Below are positions 27,738 to 36,251 of a DNA stretch of 64,000 nt, piece by piece. The stretch covers positions 2,241,001-2,305,000 of the forward strand of contig NZ_CP022253.1 in the NCBI RefSeq assembly GCF_003119195.2. The letters are read 5' to 3'. The number at the start of each line of letters is the position of its first letter. Position 1 is the stretch's first letter. Below the pieces are notes generated by a model. The model searched no databases. It saw nothing but the letters and a program-made list of their open reading frames with translations, and was not told the origin of the DNA. This DNA is from Azospirillum baldaniorum. Its GTDB lineage: Bacteria > Pseudomonadota > Alphaproteobacteria > Azospirillales > Azospirillaceae. A program made the position numbers and the translations under genes.

Positions 27738-27758
27738 GACCCCCTTCCCTTTCCCAAA

Positions 27759-27795
27759 AGAAAAAGCCGTGCGGCTCCGCACGGCTTTTTTTCTT
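27759..27795. terminator. Intrinsic terminator between panB and the DUF1330 gene
   Basis: AAAAAGCCGTGCGG and its complement pair around a very short loop, flanked by A-run and T-run (TTTTTTTCTT). It serves the convergent panB and DUF1330 genes. Confidence 0.88.
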
Positions 27796-27808
27796 GTTCC
27801 GGGGAGCG

Positions 27809-28096
27809 TCAGGCGCCGTCCACCACGATCATGCGGAAGTCGGCGGCGTCCTTCCGGGCCTCGCGCGCTTCGCGGTACTCGGGGCTGTCGTAGAAGGCCT
27901 TGGCGGCGGCGTAGTCCGGGAATTCCAGGATGACCACGCGGTTGGGCTGCCAGCCGCCTTCCAGCTCCTCCGCCTGCCCGCCGCGGGCGATGAAGCGCCC
28001 GCCATTTTGGGCGACCGCGTTCGGGGTCAGCTTCTTGTAGTTTTCATAGGCCGCGGGATTCGTCACGTTCACGTCGGCGATGATGTAGGCGGGCAT
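27809..28096 (-). CDS. DUF1330 protein (dimeric ferredoxin-like fold)
   Basis: The 95-residue protein matches DUF1330: MPAYIIADVNVTNPAAYENYKKL, FIARGG, VILEFPDYAAAKAFYDSPEYREARE. The family is small alpha/beta-barrel dimers of unknown role, often annotated as stress or antibiotic-monooxygenase-like proteins without evidence. The ATG at 28096 is the family start, with an AGAGAGGA site. A pnt operon terminator lies just upstream, so it is transcribed independently. Confidence 0.88.
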   Translation of the reverse strand: MPAYIIADVNVTNPAAYENYKKLTPNAVAQNGGRFIARGGQAEELEGGWQPNRVVILEFPDYAAAKAFYDSPEYREAREARKDAADFRMIVVDGA

Positions 28097-28132
28097 GGCG
28101 TCCTCTCTCCGTTTCTTGTGATGGCAAAAAGA

Positions 28133-28162
28133 AACCCCCGGGGCGAGCCGGCCCCGGGGGTT
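28133..28162 (-). terminator. Terminator of the pnt operon
   Basis: GAACCCCCGGGGC-type stem (12 bp perfect) followed on the minus strand by TTTCTTTTT, 31 bases past the pntB stop. Confidence 0.88.
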
Positions 28163-28192
28163 CATCCTACTCCACGGCCGTGACGCCGCGGG

Positions 28193-29587
28193 TTACTCCA
28201 TCGACTTCACGACCTCTTCGGTGACCTTCTTGGCGTCGCCGAACAGCATCATGGTGTTGGGGCGGAAGAACAGCTCGTTCTCGACGCCGGCGTAGCCGGC
28301 GGCCATGCCGCGCTTGATGAAGAACACCGTCTTGGCCTTCTCGACGTCGAGGATCGGCATGCCGTAGATCGGCGACTGCGGATCGGTCTTGGCCGCCGGA
28401 TTGGTCACGTCGTTGGCGCCGATCACGAAGGCCACGTCCGCGGTGCCGAAGTCGCGGTTGATGTCCTCCAGCTCGAACACCTCGTCGTAGGGCACGTTGG
28501 CCTCGGCCAGCAGCACGTTCATGTGCCCGGGCATGCGCCCCGCCACCGGATGGATGGCGTACTTGACCTCGACGCCTTCCTTCTTCAGCAGGTCGGCCAT
28601 CTCGCGCAGCGCGTGCTGGGCCTGGGCCACCGCCATGCCATAGCCGGGGACGATGATCACCGACTGGGCGTTCTTCATGATGTAGGCCGCGTCCTCCGGC
28701 GAGCCGGCCTTGACCGTGCCGCGCTCACCGCCGCCGGCCGCCGCCGACGCCGCCCCGCTGTCGCCGCCGAAGCCGCCCAGGATGACGTTGAAGATCGAGC
28801 GGTTCATGCCCTTGCACATGATGTAGGACAGGATCGCGCCCGACGAGCCGACCAGCGCGCCCGTGACGATCAGCAGGTTGTTCTGCAGCGTGAAGCCGAT
28901 GCCCGCCGCCGCCCAGCCCGAGTAGCTGTTCAGCATCGAGATGACCACCGGCATGTCGGCGCCGCCGATCGGCAGGATCAGCAGGAAGCCGAGCGCCAGA
29001 GCAACCAGAACGATGATCCACATCGCCACGCCGGAGTTGCTCTGCACCAGCCAGACGATGAGCAGGATGGTCAGCACACCGAGGGCGGCGTTGAGGTGGT
29101 GCTGGAAGGGGAAGACCAGCGGCTTGCCGGTGACCAGGCCCTGCAGCTTGGCAAACGCGACGATCGAGCCGGTGAAGGTGATGGCGCCGATGGCGGTGCC
29201 CAGCGCCATCTCGACCAGCGAGCCCTTGGCGATGGCGCCGGGCACGCCGATGCCGTAGGCCTCGGGCGAATAGAAGGCCGACAGCGCCACGAACACCGCG
29301 GCCAGACCGACCAGCGAGTGGAAGGCGGCGACGAGCTGCGGCAGGGCGGTCATCTCGATCTTCTTGGCGATGACGTAGCCGATGCCGCCGCCGATCGCGA
29401 TGCCGAGCACGATCATCCAGTAGGACTGGACGATGGGCAGGGCCAGCGTGGTCAGCACGGCGATGGTCATGCCGGCCATGCCGAAGAAGTTGCCCTGGCG
29501 GGAGGTCTCCGGGCTGGACAGGCCGCGCAGGGCCATGATGAAGCAGACCGAAGCGACCAGATAGAGAAGGGCGGACAGGGTTTCCAT
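28193..29587 (-). CDS. pntB: NAD(P) transhydrogenase subunit beta
   Basis: PntB carries part of the proton channel and the NADP(H)-binding domain of the transhydrogenase, which uses the proton gradient to make NADPH from NADH. The 464 residues comprise nine or so membrane helices (residues 1-270) and a soluble dIII domain with VIIVPGYGMAVAQAQHALREM, VKYAIHPVAGRMPGHMNVLLAEANVPYD and VFFIKRGMAAGYAGVEN. The ATG at 29587 starts 2 bases after the pntAB stop. It is the last gene of pntAA-pntAB-pntB. Similarity does not extend into the longer upstream open frame. Confidence 0.97.
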   Translation of the reverse strand: METLSALLYLVASVCFIMALRGLSSPETSRQGNFFGMAGMTIAVLTTLALPIVQSYWMIVLGIAIGGGIGYVIAKKIEMTALPQLVAAFHSLVGLAAVFVALSAFYSPEAYGIGVPGAIAKGSLVEMALGTAIGAITFTGSIVAFAKLQGLVTGKPLVFPFQHHLNAALGVLTILLIVWLVQSNSGVAMWIIVLVALALGFLLILPIGGADMPVVISMLNSYSGWAAAGIGFTLQNNLLIVTGALVGSSGAILSYIMCKGMNRSIFNVILGGFGGDSGAASAAAGGGERGTVKAGSPEDAAYIMKNAQSVIIVPGYGMAVAQAQHALREMADLLKKEGVEVKYAIHPVAGRMPGHMNVLLAEANVPYDEVFELEDINRDFGTADVAFVIGANDVTNPAAKTDPQSPIYGMPILDVEKAKTVFFIKRGMAAGYAGVENELFFRPNTMMLFGDAKKVTEEVVKSME

Positions 29588-29589
29588 GG

Positions 29590-30012
29590 TTACTTGCCCT
29601 TCTTCTTGAACATCGACAGCATGCGCTGGGTGACCAGGAAGCCGCCGAAGATGTTGACGCTGGCCAGGATGACCGCGAGGAAGCCCATGATCTTGGAGAA
29701 GCCGAACCCCGCGGGGCCGGCGGCGATCAGGGCACCGACGATGATCACCGAGGACACCGCGTTGGTCACCGCCATCAGCGGCGAGTGCAGCGCCGGCGTC
29801 ACCCGCCACACCACGTAGTAGCCGACGAAGCAGGCCAGCACGAACACCGTCAGGCCGGTGATGAAGAAGTTGCCGTGGCTCGCCGCGTCCGCGACGGGAG
29901 CGGCGTGGCCGAGCGCGGCGGCCTGGGCGGCGAGCGCGTCGATCTGCTGGCTGGCCGCGGCGAGCTGGGCCTTCAGCTCGGCGACGCGGTTGGACAATTG
30001 AGTCTGATCCAT
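29590..30012 (-). CDS. pntAB: NAD(P) transhydrogenase subunit alpha, membrane part
   Basis: The 140-residue protein has a helical N-terminal extension ([29 protein letters not shown]) and three membrane helices including [46 protein letters not shown]. This is the dII piece that in enterobacteria is fused to PntA. The separate subunit is the alphaproteobacterial arrangement, as in Rhodospirillum. The ATG at 30012 lies 27 bases after pntAA. Confidence 0.94.
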   Translation of the reverse strand: MDQTQLSNRVAELKAQLAAASQQIDALAAQAAALGHAAPVADAASHGNFFITGLTVFVLACFVGYYVVWRVTPALHSPLMAVTNAVSSVIIVGALIAAGPAGFGFSKIMGFLAVILASVNIFGGFLVTQRMLSMFKKKGK

Positions 30013-30039
30013 GTGTCTCTCCCTAATTCCGTCCGGCCT

Positions 30040-31197
30040 TTAGACCGTCTGGCCGGCGAAGGCGGGATGAACGACCTGCCCATCGCGGGTGAGCGCGATG
30101 GCCTTCACGATCTCGTCGTCCCAGTTGAGCGTGACGCCCTTCTCCTTGTCGTGCAGCGACTGCAGCAGAGCGAGCAGGTTCTTGGCGTAGAGCAGCGAGG
30201 CGCTCTCGGCGATGCGGCTGGGGTAGTTGGCGTGGCCGACGATCTTCACCCCGTTCTCCGTGGTGACGACCTTGCCCAGCTCCGAGCCCTCGACGTTGCC
30301 GCCCTGCTCCACCGCCAGATCGATCAGCACCGAGCCCGGCTTCATCGAGGCGACATGCTCGCGCGTCACCAGGATCGGCGCCTTGCGCCCGGGGATCAGC
30401 GCCGTGGTGATGACGATGTCCTGCTTCTTGATGTGCTCGGCCACCAGCGCCGCCTGCTGGCGCTTGTAGTCGTCGGACATCTCCTTGGCGTAGCCGCCCG
30501 CCGTCTCGGCCTGCTTGAACTCGTCGTTCTCCACCGCGACGAAGCTGCCGCCCAGCGACTGCACCTGCTCCTTGACCGCCGGACGCACGTCGGTCGCCGA
30601 GACGATGGCGCCCAGCCGCTTGGCCGTGGCGATGGCCTGCAGCCCGGCGACGCCGACACCCATGATGAAGGCGCGGGCCGGCGGCACCGTGCCCGCCGCG
30701 GTCATCATCATCGGGTAGGCGCGGCCGTACTCGCTGGCCGCATCGATCACCGCCTTGTAGCCGGCGAGGTTGGCCTGCGAGGACAGCACGTCCATGACCT
30801 GGGCGCGGGTGATGCGCGGCATGAACTCCATGGCGAAGGCGTTCACCCCGGCCGCGGCGTAGGCCGCCACGTGGTCGCGGCTGTTGTAGGGGTTGAGGAT
30901 GGCGAACAGCAGCGCGCCGCGCTTGATCAGCGCCAGCTCGTCGAGGTCCCCCTCCCCGGCCAGCAGCGGGCGCTGCACCTTCAGCACGATGTCGGCGTCG
31001 GCCAGCGCCGACGCGGCGTCCGGCGCGATCTCCGCGCCGGCGTCCTGATACACCCGGTCCGGCAGGTTCGAGCCCAGACCGGCCCCGGTCTCCACGACCA
31101 CTTCCAGGCTGAGGGCTTTGAGTTTCTTGACCGTCTCCGGAGACGCCGCGACGCGATTCTCGCCCGCGCGCCGCTCCCTGGGTATGGCGATTTTCAT
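30040..31197 (-). CDS. pntAA: NAD(P) transhydrogenase subunit alpha, NAD-binding part
   Basis: The 385-residue soluble dI subunit binds NAD(H). It opens with MKIAIPRERRAGENRVAASPETV and contains the nucleotide-binding loop MGVGVAGLQAIATAKRLGAIVSATDVR, the mobile-loop region ending near YAKEMSDDYK, and VITTALIPGRKAPILV. It is the first gene of the operon. A perfect 8-bp inverted repeat at 31224-31246 lies in its 5' region. Confidence 0.96.
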   Translation of the reverse strand: MKIAIPRERRAGENRVAASPETVKKLKALSLEVVVETGAGLGSNLPDRVYQDAGAEIAPDAASALADADIVLKVQRPLLAGEGDLDELALIKRGALLFAILNPYNSRDHVAAYAAAGVNAFAMEFMPRITRAQVMDVLSSQANLAGYKAVIDAASEYGRAYPMMMTAAGTVPPARAFIMGVGVAGLQAIATAKRLGAIVSATDVRPAVKEQVQSLGGSFVAVENDEFKQAETAGGYAKEMSDDYKRQQAALVAEHIKKQDIVITTALIPGRKAPILVTREHVASMKPGSVLIDLAVEQGGNVEGSELGKVVTTENGVKIVGHANYPSRIAESASLLYAKNLLALLQSLHDKEKGVTLNWDDEIVKAIALTRDGQVVHPAFAGQTV

Positions 31198-31619
31198 GGT
31201 TCTTTATCTCCCCTGCCGCAAGTGGCCGATTTGCGTGCAATCGGCCTAGACCGTCGGCATCAATGCCGGATTTATGTGACTTTGTGAAGCTCTTGAGCGT
31301 CGATGGTATTACCAGCGGTGATGGGTGCGGCGCAACAGCCCGGAGAGGGTTGGCACGCCCGCGTGCAACGGAAAGTGCAAGGTCGCCGCTTTCGCACGCT
31401 CCCGCCATCGGTCTTTCGCATCAGGCGTCCTCCGACACGGCGCTCGTCGCCACGGGCGTATCCCACTATCCGGGCACACCCGGCCGAGACCTTGCGCGCT
31501 TTGCCGCGCCCTGTGGCATCCGTGCCGATGACGCCGGGAGTCGCTTGCCATCGACGGCGCCCGCCGATATCGTCCGCGCCGGATTCCCCGGAAGCACCCA
31601 ATTTGAGGTTACCCTTATC
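31198..31619. other. Gene-free gap between pntAA and the DUF2312 gene
   Basis: About 420 bases without a convincing gene, though several overlapping frames are open. It must contain the divergent promoters. The visible structure is the inverted repeat GGCCGATT-TGCGTGC-AATCGGCC at 31224-31246, next to the pntAA start. The DUF2312 end of the gap carries TTTGAGGTTACCC before the ATG. The rest shows nothing recognisable. Confidence 0.6.
31224..31246. promoter_or_regulatory. Inverted repeat upstream of pntAA
   Basis: Perfect 8-bp arms GGCCGATT and AATCGGCC, 7 bases apart, lie 27 bases before the pntAA start codon. It may be an operator or a 5' UTR hairpin. Confidence 0.45.
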
Positions 31620-31868
31620 ATGTCCGACGTCGGCGGCATTGCGGCGGATCGCCTGAAATCCTTCGTGGAGCGCATCGAGCGCCTGGAAGAAGAGAAGCGC
31701 GGCCTGCAGGAGGACATCAAGGAGGTCTACTCCGAGGCCAAGGGCACCGGTTTCGACACCAAGATCATCCGCCAGATCATCCGGCTGCGCAAAATGGACA
31801 AGGCCGACCGCCAGGAGCAGGAAGCCATCCTGGAACTCTACAAGGAAGCGCTGGGGATGGTGGAGTAA
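31620..31868 (+). CDS. DUF2312 (GapR-like nucleoid-associated) protein
   Basis: The 82-residue helical protein matches DUF2312: ADRLKSFVERIERLEEEKRGLQEDIKEVYSEAKGTGFDTKIIRQIIRLRKMDKADRQEQEAI. In Caulobacter the DUF2312 protein GapR binds AT-rich, overtwisted DNA ahead of polymerases and forks and stimulates topoisomerases. The same role is likely here. Similarity and size fix the ATG at 31620, with GAGG about 9 bases upstream. It is monocistronic as far as can be seen. Confidence 0.9.
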   Translation: MSDVGGIAADRLKSFVERIERLEEEKRGLQEDIKEVYSEAKGTGFDTKIIRQIIRLRKMDKADRQEQEAILELYKEALGMVE

Positions 31869-31903
31869 CCACCCCCGGCTCCTTCCCCGTTACGCCGCCC
31901 CGA

Positions 31904-34117
31904 TCAAGCCGCAGCGTCCGTCAGGGCGCCGGCGGCCAGCCGGTCCATCACGTTGCCCAGCAGGGCGAGACCGGCCCCACCGTCGAGCGACAGGATCGAC
32001 TCGGGGTGGAACTGCACGGCGGCGAGCGGAAGCCGCCGGTGCTCGACCGCCATCACCAGACCGTCGGCGGTCTCCGCGGTCACCGTCAGGTCCGCCGGCA
32101 GCCGGTCGCGCCGCGCCACCAGCGAGTGGTAGCGCCCAACCCTCATCCGCTCCGGCAGGCCGGCGAACAGCGCGCCGCCCAGCACACGGACCTCCGTCGC
32201 CTTGCCGTGGACCGGCTCCGGCAGCACGTCCAGCGCACCGCCGAACCGCTCCACCATCCCCTGCAAGCCCAGGCAGACGCCGAACACCGGCAGGCCGAGC
32301 GCCAGCGCCGCGTCGATGGTGCCGGCCACGTTGAAATCCGCCGGGCGCCCCGGACCGGGGGACAGCACGACCAGATCCGGCCTCCGCTCCGCCAGCGCCG
32401 CCCGCGCGTGGCCGTGACGCAGCGTCATCACCGACGCGCCGGTCTGGCGCAGGTAATCGGCCAGCGTGTGGACGAAGCTGTCGTCGTGATCCACCAGCAG
32501 CACCCGCCGGCCCCGCCCGCCGTTGGGAGCCGCCGGAAGAGCGCACGCCACGCCTTCCGTCACCCCGCGGATGGCGTCGCGGAAGGCGGCGGCCTTCAGG
32601 CGGCACTCCGCGTCCTCCGCGTCCGGGTCGCTGTCGGACAGCAGGGTCGCCCCGGCCCGCACGTAGGCGACGCCCTCGGCCATGCGGATGGTGCGCAGGG
32701 TCAGGCCGGTGTCCATCCCGCCGTCGAAGCCCAGCCGGCCGAAGGCCCCGCCGTACCAGCGCCGCGGCGACTGCTCCGTGTCCTCCAGGAACTGCATGGC
32801 CCAGCGCTTGGGCGCCCCGGTCACCGTCACCGCCCAGGTGTGGGTGAGGAAGGCGTCCAGCGCGTCCAGGCCGGGCCGCAGCCGCCCCTCGACATGGTCC
32901 ACCGTGTGGATCAGGCGGGAGTACAGTTCGATCATCCGCCGCCCGATCACCCGGACGGACCCAGGCTCGCACACCCGCGCCTTGTCGTTGCGGTCGACGT
33001 CGGTGCACATGGTCAGTTCGGCCGCGTCCTTGGCCGAGGTCAGCAGGCGAAGGACCTGCGCGGCGTCGCCCAGCGCGTCGGCCCCGCGCGCCACGGTGCC
33101 GGAGATCGGGCAGGTCTCCACCCGCCCGCCCATTCGACCGCCCGCCACCCGCACATACATTTCCGGGCTGGCGGCGACGAGGAACTCGCCCCGCCCGAGG
33201 TTGACGAAGGCCTCGTAGGGCGCCGGGTTGGCGGCGCGCAGCCGGCGGAACACCGCCGAGGGGGCGTCGGCGCAGGGCTCGGCGAAGGTCTGGCCGGGCA
33301 CCACCTCGAACAGGTCGCCGCGGCGGAAGGCGGCCTTGGCGGTCTCGACGACGCGCTGATACGCGCCGGGCGCGTGGTCGCATCCGCCCTCGGCGTTGGT
33401 GTCGGGGCGGTACGGGTGGTCGCGCCCGGCGCGCTCCAGCCCCTCGGTGCTGCCCGCCGCCGTGGCGAACTCATACTCGACGAGCCGCGCGAGTCCTGCG
33501 ACGGGGTCCAAAACGACGAGCCGGTCCGGCAGGTAGAGCACCAGATCGCGCTGGTCGTCCGGCCGCTCCAGCCGCAGGCGGATCGGCTCGAACTGGAAGG
33601 CGAGGTCGTAGGCGAAGGCCCCGTAGAGGCCGAGCAGCGGGTCGTCGGGGGCGGCGAACAGGTTCAGCACCGCGCGCAGGACCGAGAAGAGGGAGGGCTG
33701 GCGGCTGCGCTCCTCCTCCGGGAAGGGGTGCTGGGGCTTGCGGACCAGGGCGGTGACGCGCGACGGCGCCTCCTCCAGCCCGGCCAGCGCCTCCAGGCCG
33801 CGCAGGGCCTCGGCAACGGCCGGCAGCAACACCCGGCCCCGCGCGTTCAGCGCGTCGATGCGCAGCGTCCGCCCGCGCGCCGTGACGGCCAGCGGCGGAT
33901 CGGTGAAGCCCAGCGCGTGGCGGCGGTAACGGCCCGGCGCCTCTACCCCGCTGGAGAGCAGCAGGCCGCGGCGACGGTCGAGCGCGTCGATCACCGGATC
34001 GAGGGCGCCCTGCGGGTCGAGCGCCGTGGCGCAGCGGGTCACGGCCACGCCGCCGCGCGTTTGGAAACGCAGCGGTTCGAGGAGGCTGGGCGAGGCGAGG
34101 AGGTCGGCGGGGTACAT
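31904..34117 (-). CDS. trpE(G): Fused anthranilate synthase TrpE-TrpG
   Basis: The 737-residue single-chain enzyme converts chorismate to anthranilate, the entry to tryptophan synthesis (and through it to indole-3-acetate in Azospirillum). Residues 1-520 are the TrpE part (Anth_synt_I_N, then AASPEMYVRV, CPISGTVARG, ELTMCTDVDRNDKARVCEPGSV, HTWAVTVTGAPKRWAM). Residues about 540-730 are the glutamine amidotransferase with nucleophile in GVCLGLQGM and the His/Glu of VQFHPES. Such TrpE(G) fusions occur in rhizobia and Azospirillum. The ATG at 34117 has a GGAGA site. A Trp-codon leader peptide and attenuator precede it. Confidence 0.97.
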   Translation of the reverse strand: MYPADLLASPSLLEPLRFQTRGGVAVTRCATALDPQGALDPVIDALDRRRGLLLSSGVEAPGRYRRHALGFTDPPLAVTARGRTLRIDALNARGRVLLPAVAEALRGLEALAGLEEAPSRVTALVRKPQHPFPEEERSRQPSLFSVLRAVLNLFAAPDDPLLGLYGAFAYDLAFQFEPIRLRLERPDDQRDLVLYLPDRLVVLDPVAGLARLVEYEFATAAGSTEGLERAGRDHPYRPDTNAEGGCDHAPGAYQRVVETAKAAFRRGDLFEVVPGQTFAEPCADAPSAVFRRLRAANPAPYEAFVNLGRGEFLVAASPEMYVRVAGGRMGGRVETCPISGTVARGADALGDAAQVLRLLTSAKDAAELTMCTDVDRNDKARVCEPGSVRVIGRRMIELYSRLIHTVDHVEGRLRPGLDALDAFLTHTWAVTVTGAPKRWAMQFLEDTEQSPRRWYGGAFGRLGFDGGMDTGLTLRTIRMAEGVAYVRAGATLLSDSDPDAEDAECRLKAAAFRDAIRGVTEGVACALPAAPNGGRGRRVLLVDHDDSFVHTLADYLRQTGASVMTLRHGHARAALAERRPDLVVLSPGPGRPADFNVAGTIDAALALGLPVFGVCLGLQGMVERFGGALDVLPEPVHGKATEVRVLGGALFAGLPERMRVGRYHSLVARRDRLPADLTVTAETADGLVMAVEHRRLPLAAVQFHPESILSLDGGAGLALLGNVMDRLAAGALTDAAA

Positions 34118-34197
34118 GGCGGAGTCTCCGATGGTCGATCCGTTGGTGGACGGACACCCGGAGTTCCCTTGCTCGACACCTGGATTCCCTGGTCAGG

Positions 34198-34230
34198 AAA
34201 AAGGCCGCCCGGAAGCTCCGGGCGGCCTTT
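34198..34230 (-). terminator. Trp attenuator terminator hairpin
   Basis: Perfect 13-bp stem AAAGGCCGCCCGG/CCGGGCGGCCTTT (loop AGCTT on the transcript) followed by T residues, 42 bases beyond the leader stop. Its 5' arm (34218-34230) is complementary, with one bulge, to a GGCCGGCCCGG stretch (34261-34271) just after the leader frame. An alternative antiterminator can therefore form. Confidence 0.9.
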
Positions 34231-34271
34231 CGATGGTGTGTGCGCTCACGCGCGTCGGCTGGCCGGCCCGG

Positions 34272-34322
34272 TTAGACGGGCCACCACCAACGACACGACA
34301 GGGAGGGCGCAGCGAAAATCAT
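34272..34322 (-). CDS. trpL: Tryptophan leader peptide
   Basis: A 16-codon frame encodes MIFAAPSLSCRWWWPV with three consecutive Trp codons (34281-34289). It is too short to be found by ordinary gene calling. Sequences overlapping the Trp codons (GGCCCG) pair with CGGGCC just past the stop to form the 1:2 pause hairpin. The downstream segment can instead pair with the terminator arm. Stalling at the Trp codons when charged tRNA-Trp is scarce would favour the antiterminator and trpE(G) expression. There is no Shine-Dalgarno site, and the promoter geometry suggests that transcription starts at or within a base or two of the ATG, so the leader may be translated leaderless. Confidence 0.9.
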   Translation of the reverse strand: MIFAAPSLSCRWWWPV

Positions 34323-34329
34323 GGCGTCG

Positions 34330-34358
34330 AGTTCGCCACAGGGATGCGGCCCTGTCAA
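34330..34358 (-). promoter_or_regulatory. Promoter of trpL-trpE(G)
   Basis: Read on the minus strand: a perfect TTGACA (34353-34358), 17 bases, then CGAACT (34330-34335, weak -10), then 7 bases to the trpL ATG. This places the expected start site at or next to the A of ATG. The -35 hexamer overlaps the stop codon of the upstream gene. Confidence 0.6.
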
Positions 34359-35047
34359 GCCCCCTTGCCCAGCTCGGTCGGGTCAACGGGGGCATGCCAC
34401 GCGCGCAGTTCGGCCACCGCCTGCCGCAGCGCCGTGACGGCGGCGGACAGCACCGTGGCGGCGATGACCGCGGCGACCAGATGGTCCGGCCAGCCCTGCC
34501 CCATCGTCCAGGCGCCCGCCGCCGCCATCATCACCGCGGCGTTGGTCAGCACGCCGTTGCGGGCGCACAGCCAGACCGCGCGCAGCGACACTCCGCCGCG
34601 CCGTCCGGCGAACAGCAGGACTGCCACCGACAGGCTCGCTCCCACGCCGAGAAGCGCGACGAGGCTCATCACCGGCGCGTCGGGAACCGTGCCGGCGTAG
34701 GCGCTCCACGCCGTCGCGGCCACCACCCCCAGCCCGAGGACGGTCAGCGCCAGCCCTCGCGCCAGCGTGGCCCAGCCACGGGCCTCCAGCCCCCGCCCCA
34801 TGATCCACAGGCCGACGCCGTGGGCCAGCGCGGCCGCCAGGGCATCCAGCGCGCTCGCCCGCAAGGCCATGGACTGCGTCTCCAGCCCCGCGGCCAGGGC
34901 GACGGCGGCCATCAGCCCGTTGACGACCAGCGCCATGCGCAGGGTGCGGCGGTAGTCGGCCTGCCACCCACCCTTTGGCAGCCCGCCGTACGGACGACCG
35001 CCGCCCCCGCCACTCCCGCAAGAACCGCCACAGCAATTGCCAGCCAT
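34355..35047 (-). CDS. Cation-efflux-like membrane protein with Cys/Gly-rich N-terminus
   Basis: The 230-residue protein has six predicted membrane helices and resembles the transmembrane half of cation diffusion facilitators. It lacks the usual C-terminal cytoplasmic domain and the paired HxxxD metal residues (ALDALAAALAHGVGL in helix 2 keeps one Asp; the helix 5 site is CARNGVLTN). The N-terminus is MAGNCCGGSCGSGGGGG, with three cysteines that could bind a soft metal. The ATG at 35047 was chosen for its GGGAGG site; a GTG seven codons earlier is possible. Whether it transports anything is unclear. It ends 33 bases before the trpL frame. Confidence 0.7.
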   Translation of the reverse strand: MAGNCCGGSCGSGGGGGRPYGGLPKGGWQADYRRTLRMALVVNGLMAAVALAAGLETQSMALRASALDALAAALAHGVGLWIMGRGLEARGWATLARGLALTVLGLGVVAATAWSAYAGTVPDAPVMSLVALLGVGASLSVAVLLFAGRRGGVSLRAVWLCARNGVLTNAAVMMAAAGAWTMGQGWPDHLVAAVIAATVLSAAVTALRQAVAELRAWHAPVDPTELGKGA

Positions 35048-35128
35048 CCCGTCACCCTCCCGCGCCACGCGCTCCGTTTCTCACGGAAAGCTAATGGACG
35101 CGCTCCGGCCCGTCCATAGGACAGGCCG

Positions 35129-36067
35129 TCATTCCGCCCATTCCGGGTCGCTGGTGAAGACGATGGTGAGCCAGCGGTCGGGGCCTTCGCCACCGATCGC
35201 CGCACCCACCTCGTCGCGGATTTTGTCCCACGCCTCCAGCGTGCGCGGCGGCCAGCCGCTCGGGACGATGAAGAACAGCTCGATCTGCCGTCCCCGCCCC
35301 ACCCGCGCGACATAGGCGCGGTAAGAGGAAAAGCCGTGCCGCCGCACGATGTCCGACGCGACGGCGTCGACGTGCCGCTTGAGGTCGGCGGGCGTGACCA
35401 GCAGGATGTCGGCCAGCGCCCGCCGCATCGTGCCGACCGGGATGGGAATGACCACCAGACAGACCAGGGCCAGCGCCGCCGGGTCGATGTAGGGCGACAT
35501 CCATTGAAGCCGGGTGCCCTGGATCAGATACCCGAAGACGAAGGCGACGAGCAGCGCCGCGGTGAGCGCCGCCGACATGATCCAGGCCTTCGCGTCGAGC
35601 GCCAGGAAATCGGAGCGGACCGTCCGGTTCGCCCGCGTCGCGAAGACCGCCATGCCGGCCGCCACGAGAACGGTCACCGCCGCGTAGACGATCGCGTGGT
35701 CGAAGGCGAGGTCGCGCCCGCCGGTCATCAGACTGCCTACGGCGTTGATGAGCGCGTAGATCGCCGCCCCAATCAGCAGGGTGGCGTTCAGCCCGAGGAC
35801 CATGGGTTCGAGATGCCAGAAGCCCATGGTGAAGCGCTCGGCCAGCTTGCCGCGGCGCGGGCCGCCAGTGCTTAAGGCGGCGGTCGAGGCGGCGATCAGG
35901 TTGGACACCAGCAGCGTCACCATCGTCATGCTGGCGTCCACCAGCGCATAGATGCCGTCGAAGACGATGGCGAAGGAGCCTGACAGCAGGCCGAACAGGA
36001 TGCCGGCACCCGCCAGCAGCACCGTGACGGCGATGGACAGGCGAAGAACCTTCTGCTCGGTGGTCAT
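35129..36067 (-). CDS. Cation diffusion facilitator (CDF) family transporter
   Basis: The 312-residue protein has six membrane helices with the CDF signature positions: SFAIVFDGIYALVDASM in helix 2 (two Asp) and FLALDAKAWIMSAAL in helix 5. A cytoplasmic C-terminal domain of about 90 residues follows (LKRHVDAVASDIVRRHGFSSYRAYVARVGRGRQIELFFIVP). CDF proteins export Zn2+, Fe2+, Co2+ or Mn2+ in exchange for protons. The helix 2/5 site is D...D type and not H...D, so zinc specificity should not be assumed. The ATG at 36067 marks the start of helix 1 and has a GGGAGCG site. Confidence 0.88.
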   Translation of the reverse strand: MTTEQKVLRLSIAVTVLLAGAGILFGLLSGSFAIVFDGIYALVDASMTMVTLLVSNLIAASTAALSTGGPRRGKLAERFTMGFWHLEPMVLGLNATLLIGAAIYALINAVGSLMTGGRDLAFDHAIVYAAVTVLVAAGMAVFATRANRTVRSDFLALDAKAWIMSAALTAALLVAFVFGYLIQGTRLQWMSPYIDPAALALVCLVVIPIPVGTMRRALADILLVTPADLKRHVDAVASDIVRRHGFSSYRAYVARVGRGRQIELFFIVPSGWPPRTLEAWDKIRDEVGAAIGGEGPDRWLTIVFTSDPEWAE

Positions 36068-36251
36068 GCGCGCGCTCCCTTTCCCCCGCCACCCGACGGT
36101 TGCCATGCATTCATGCATAGCGGCCCCGTCGAAGCGGCAAAACCGATTTTCCAATCCGGACCGCCAAGCCCTTGCCGGAACCGCCGGTCGCTCCAGGCTC
36201 ATTCCGAATCGGATCCCGCCGATTCGCCAACCCCAAAGAGGGAGGGTGGAC

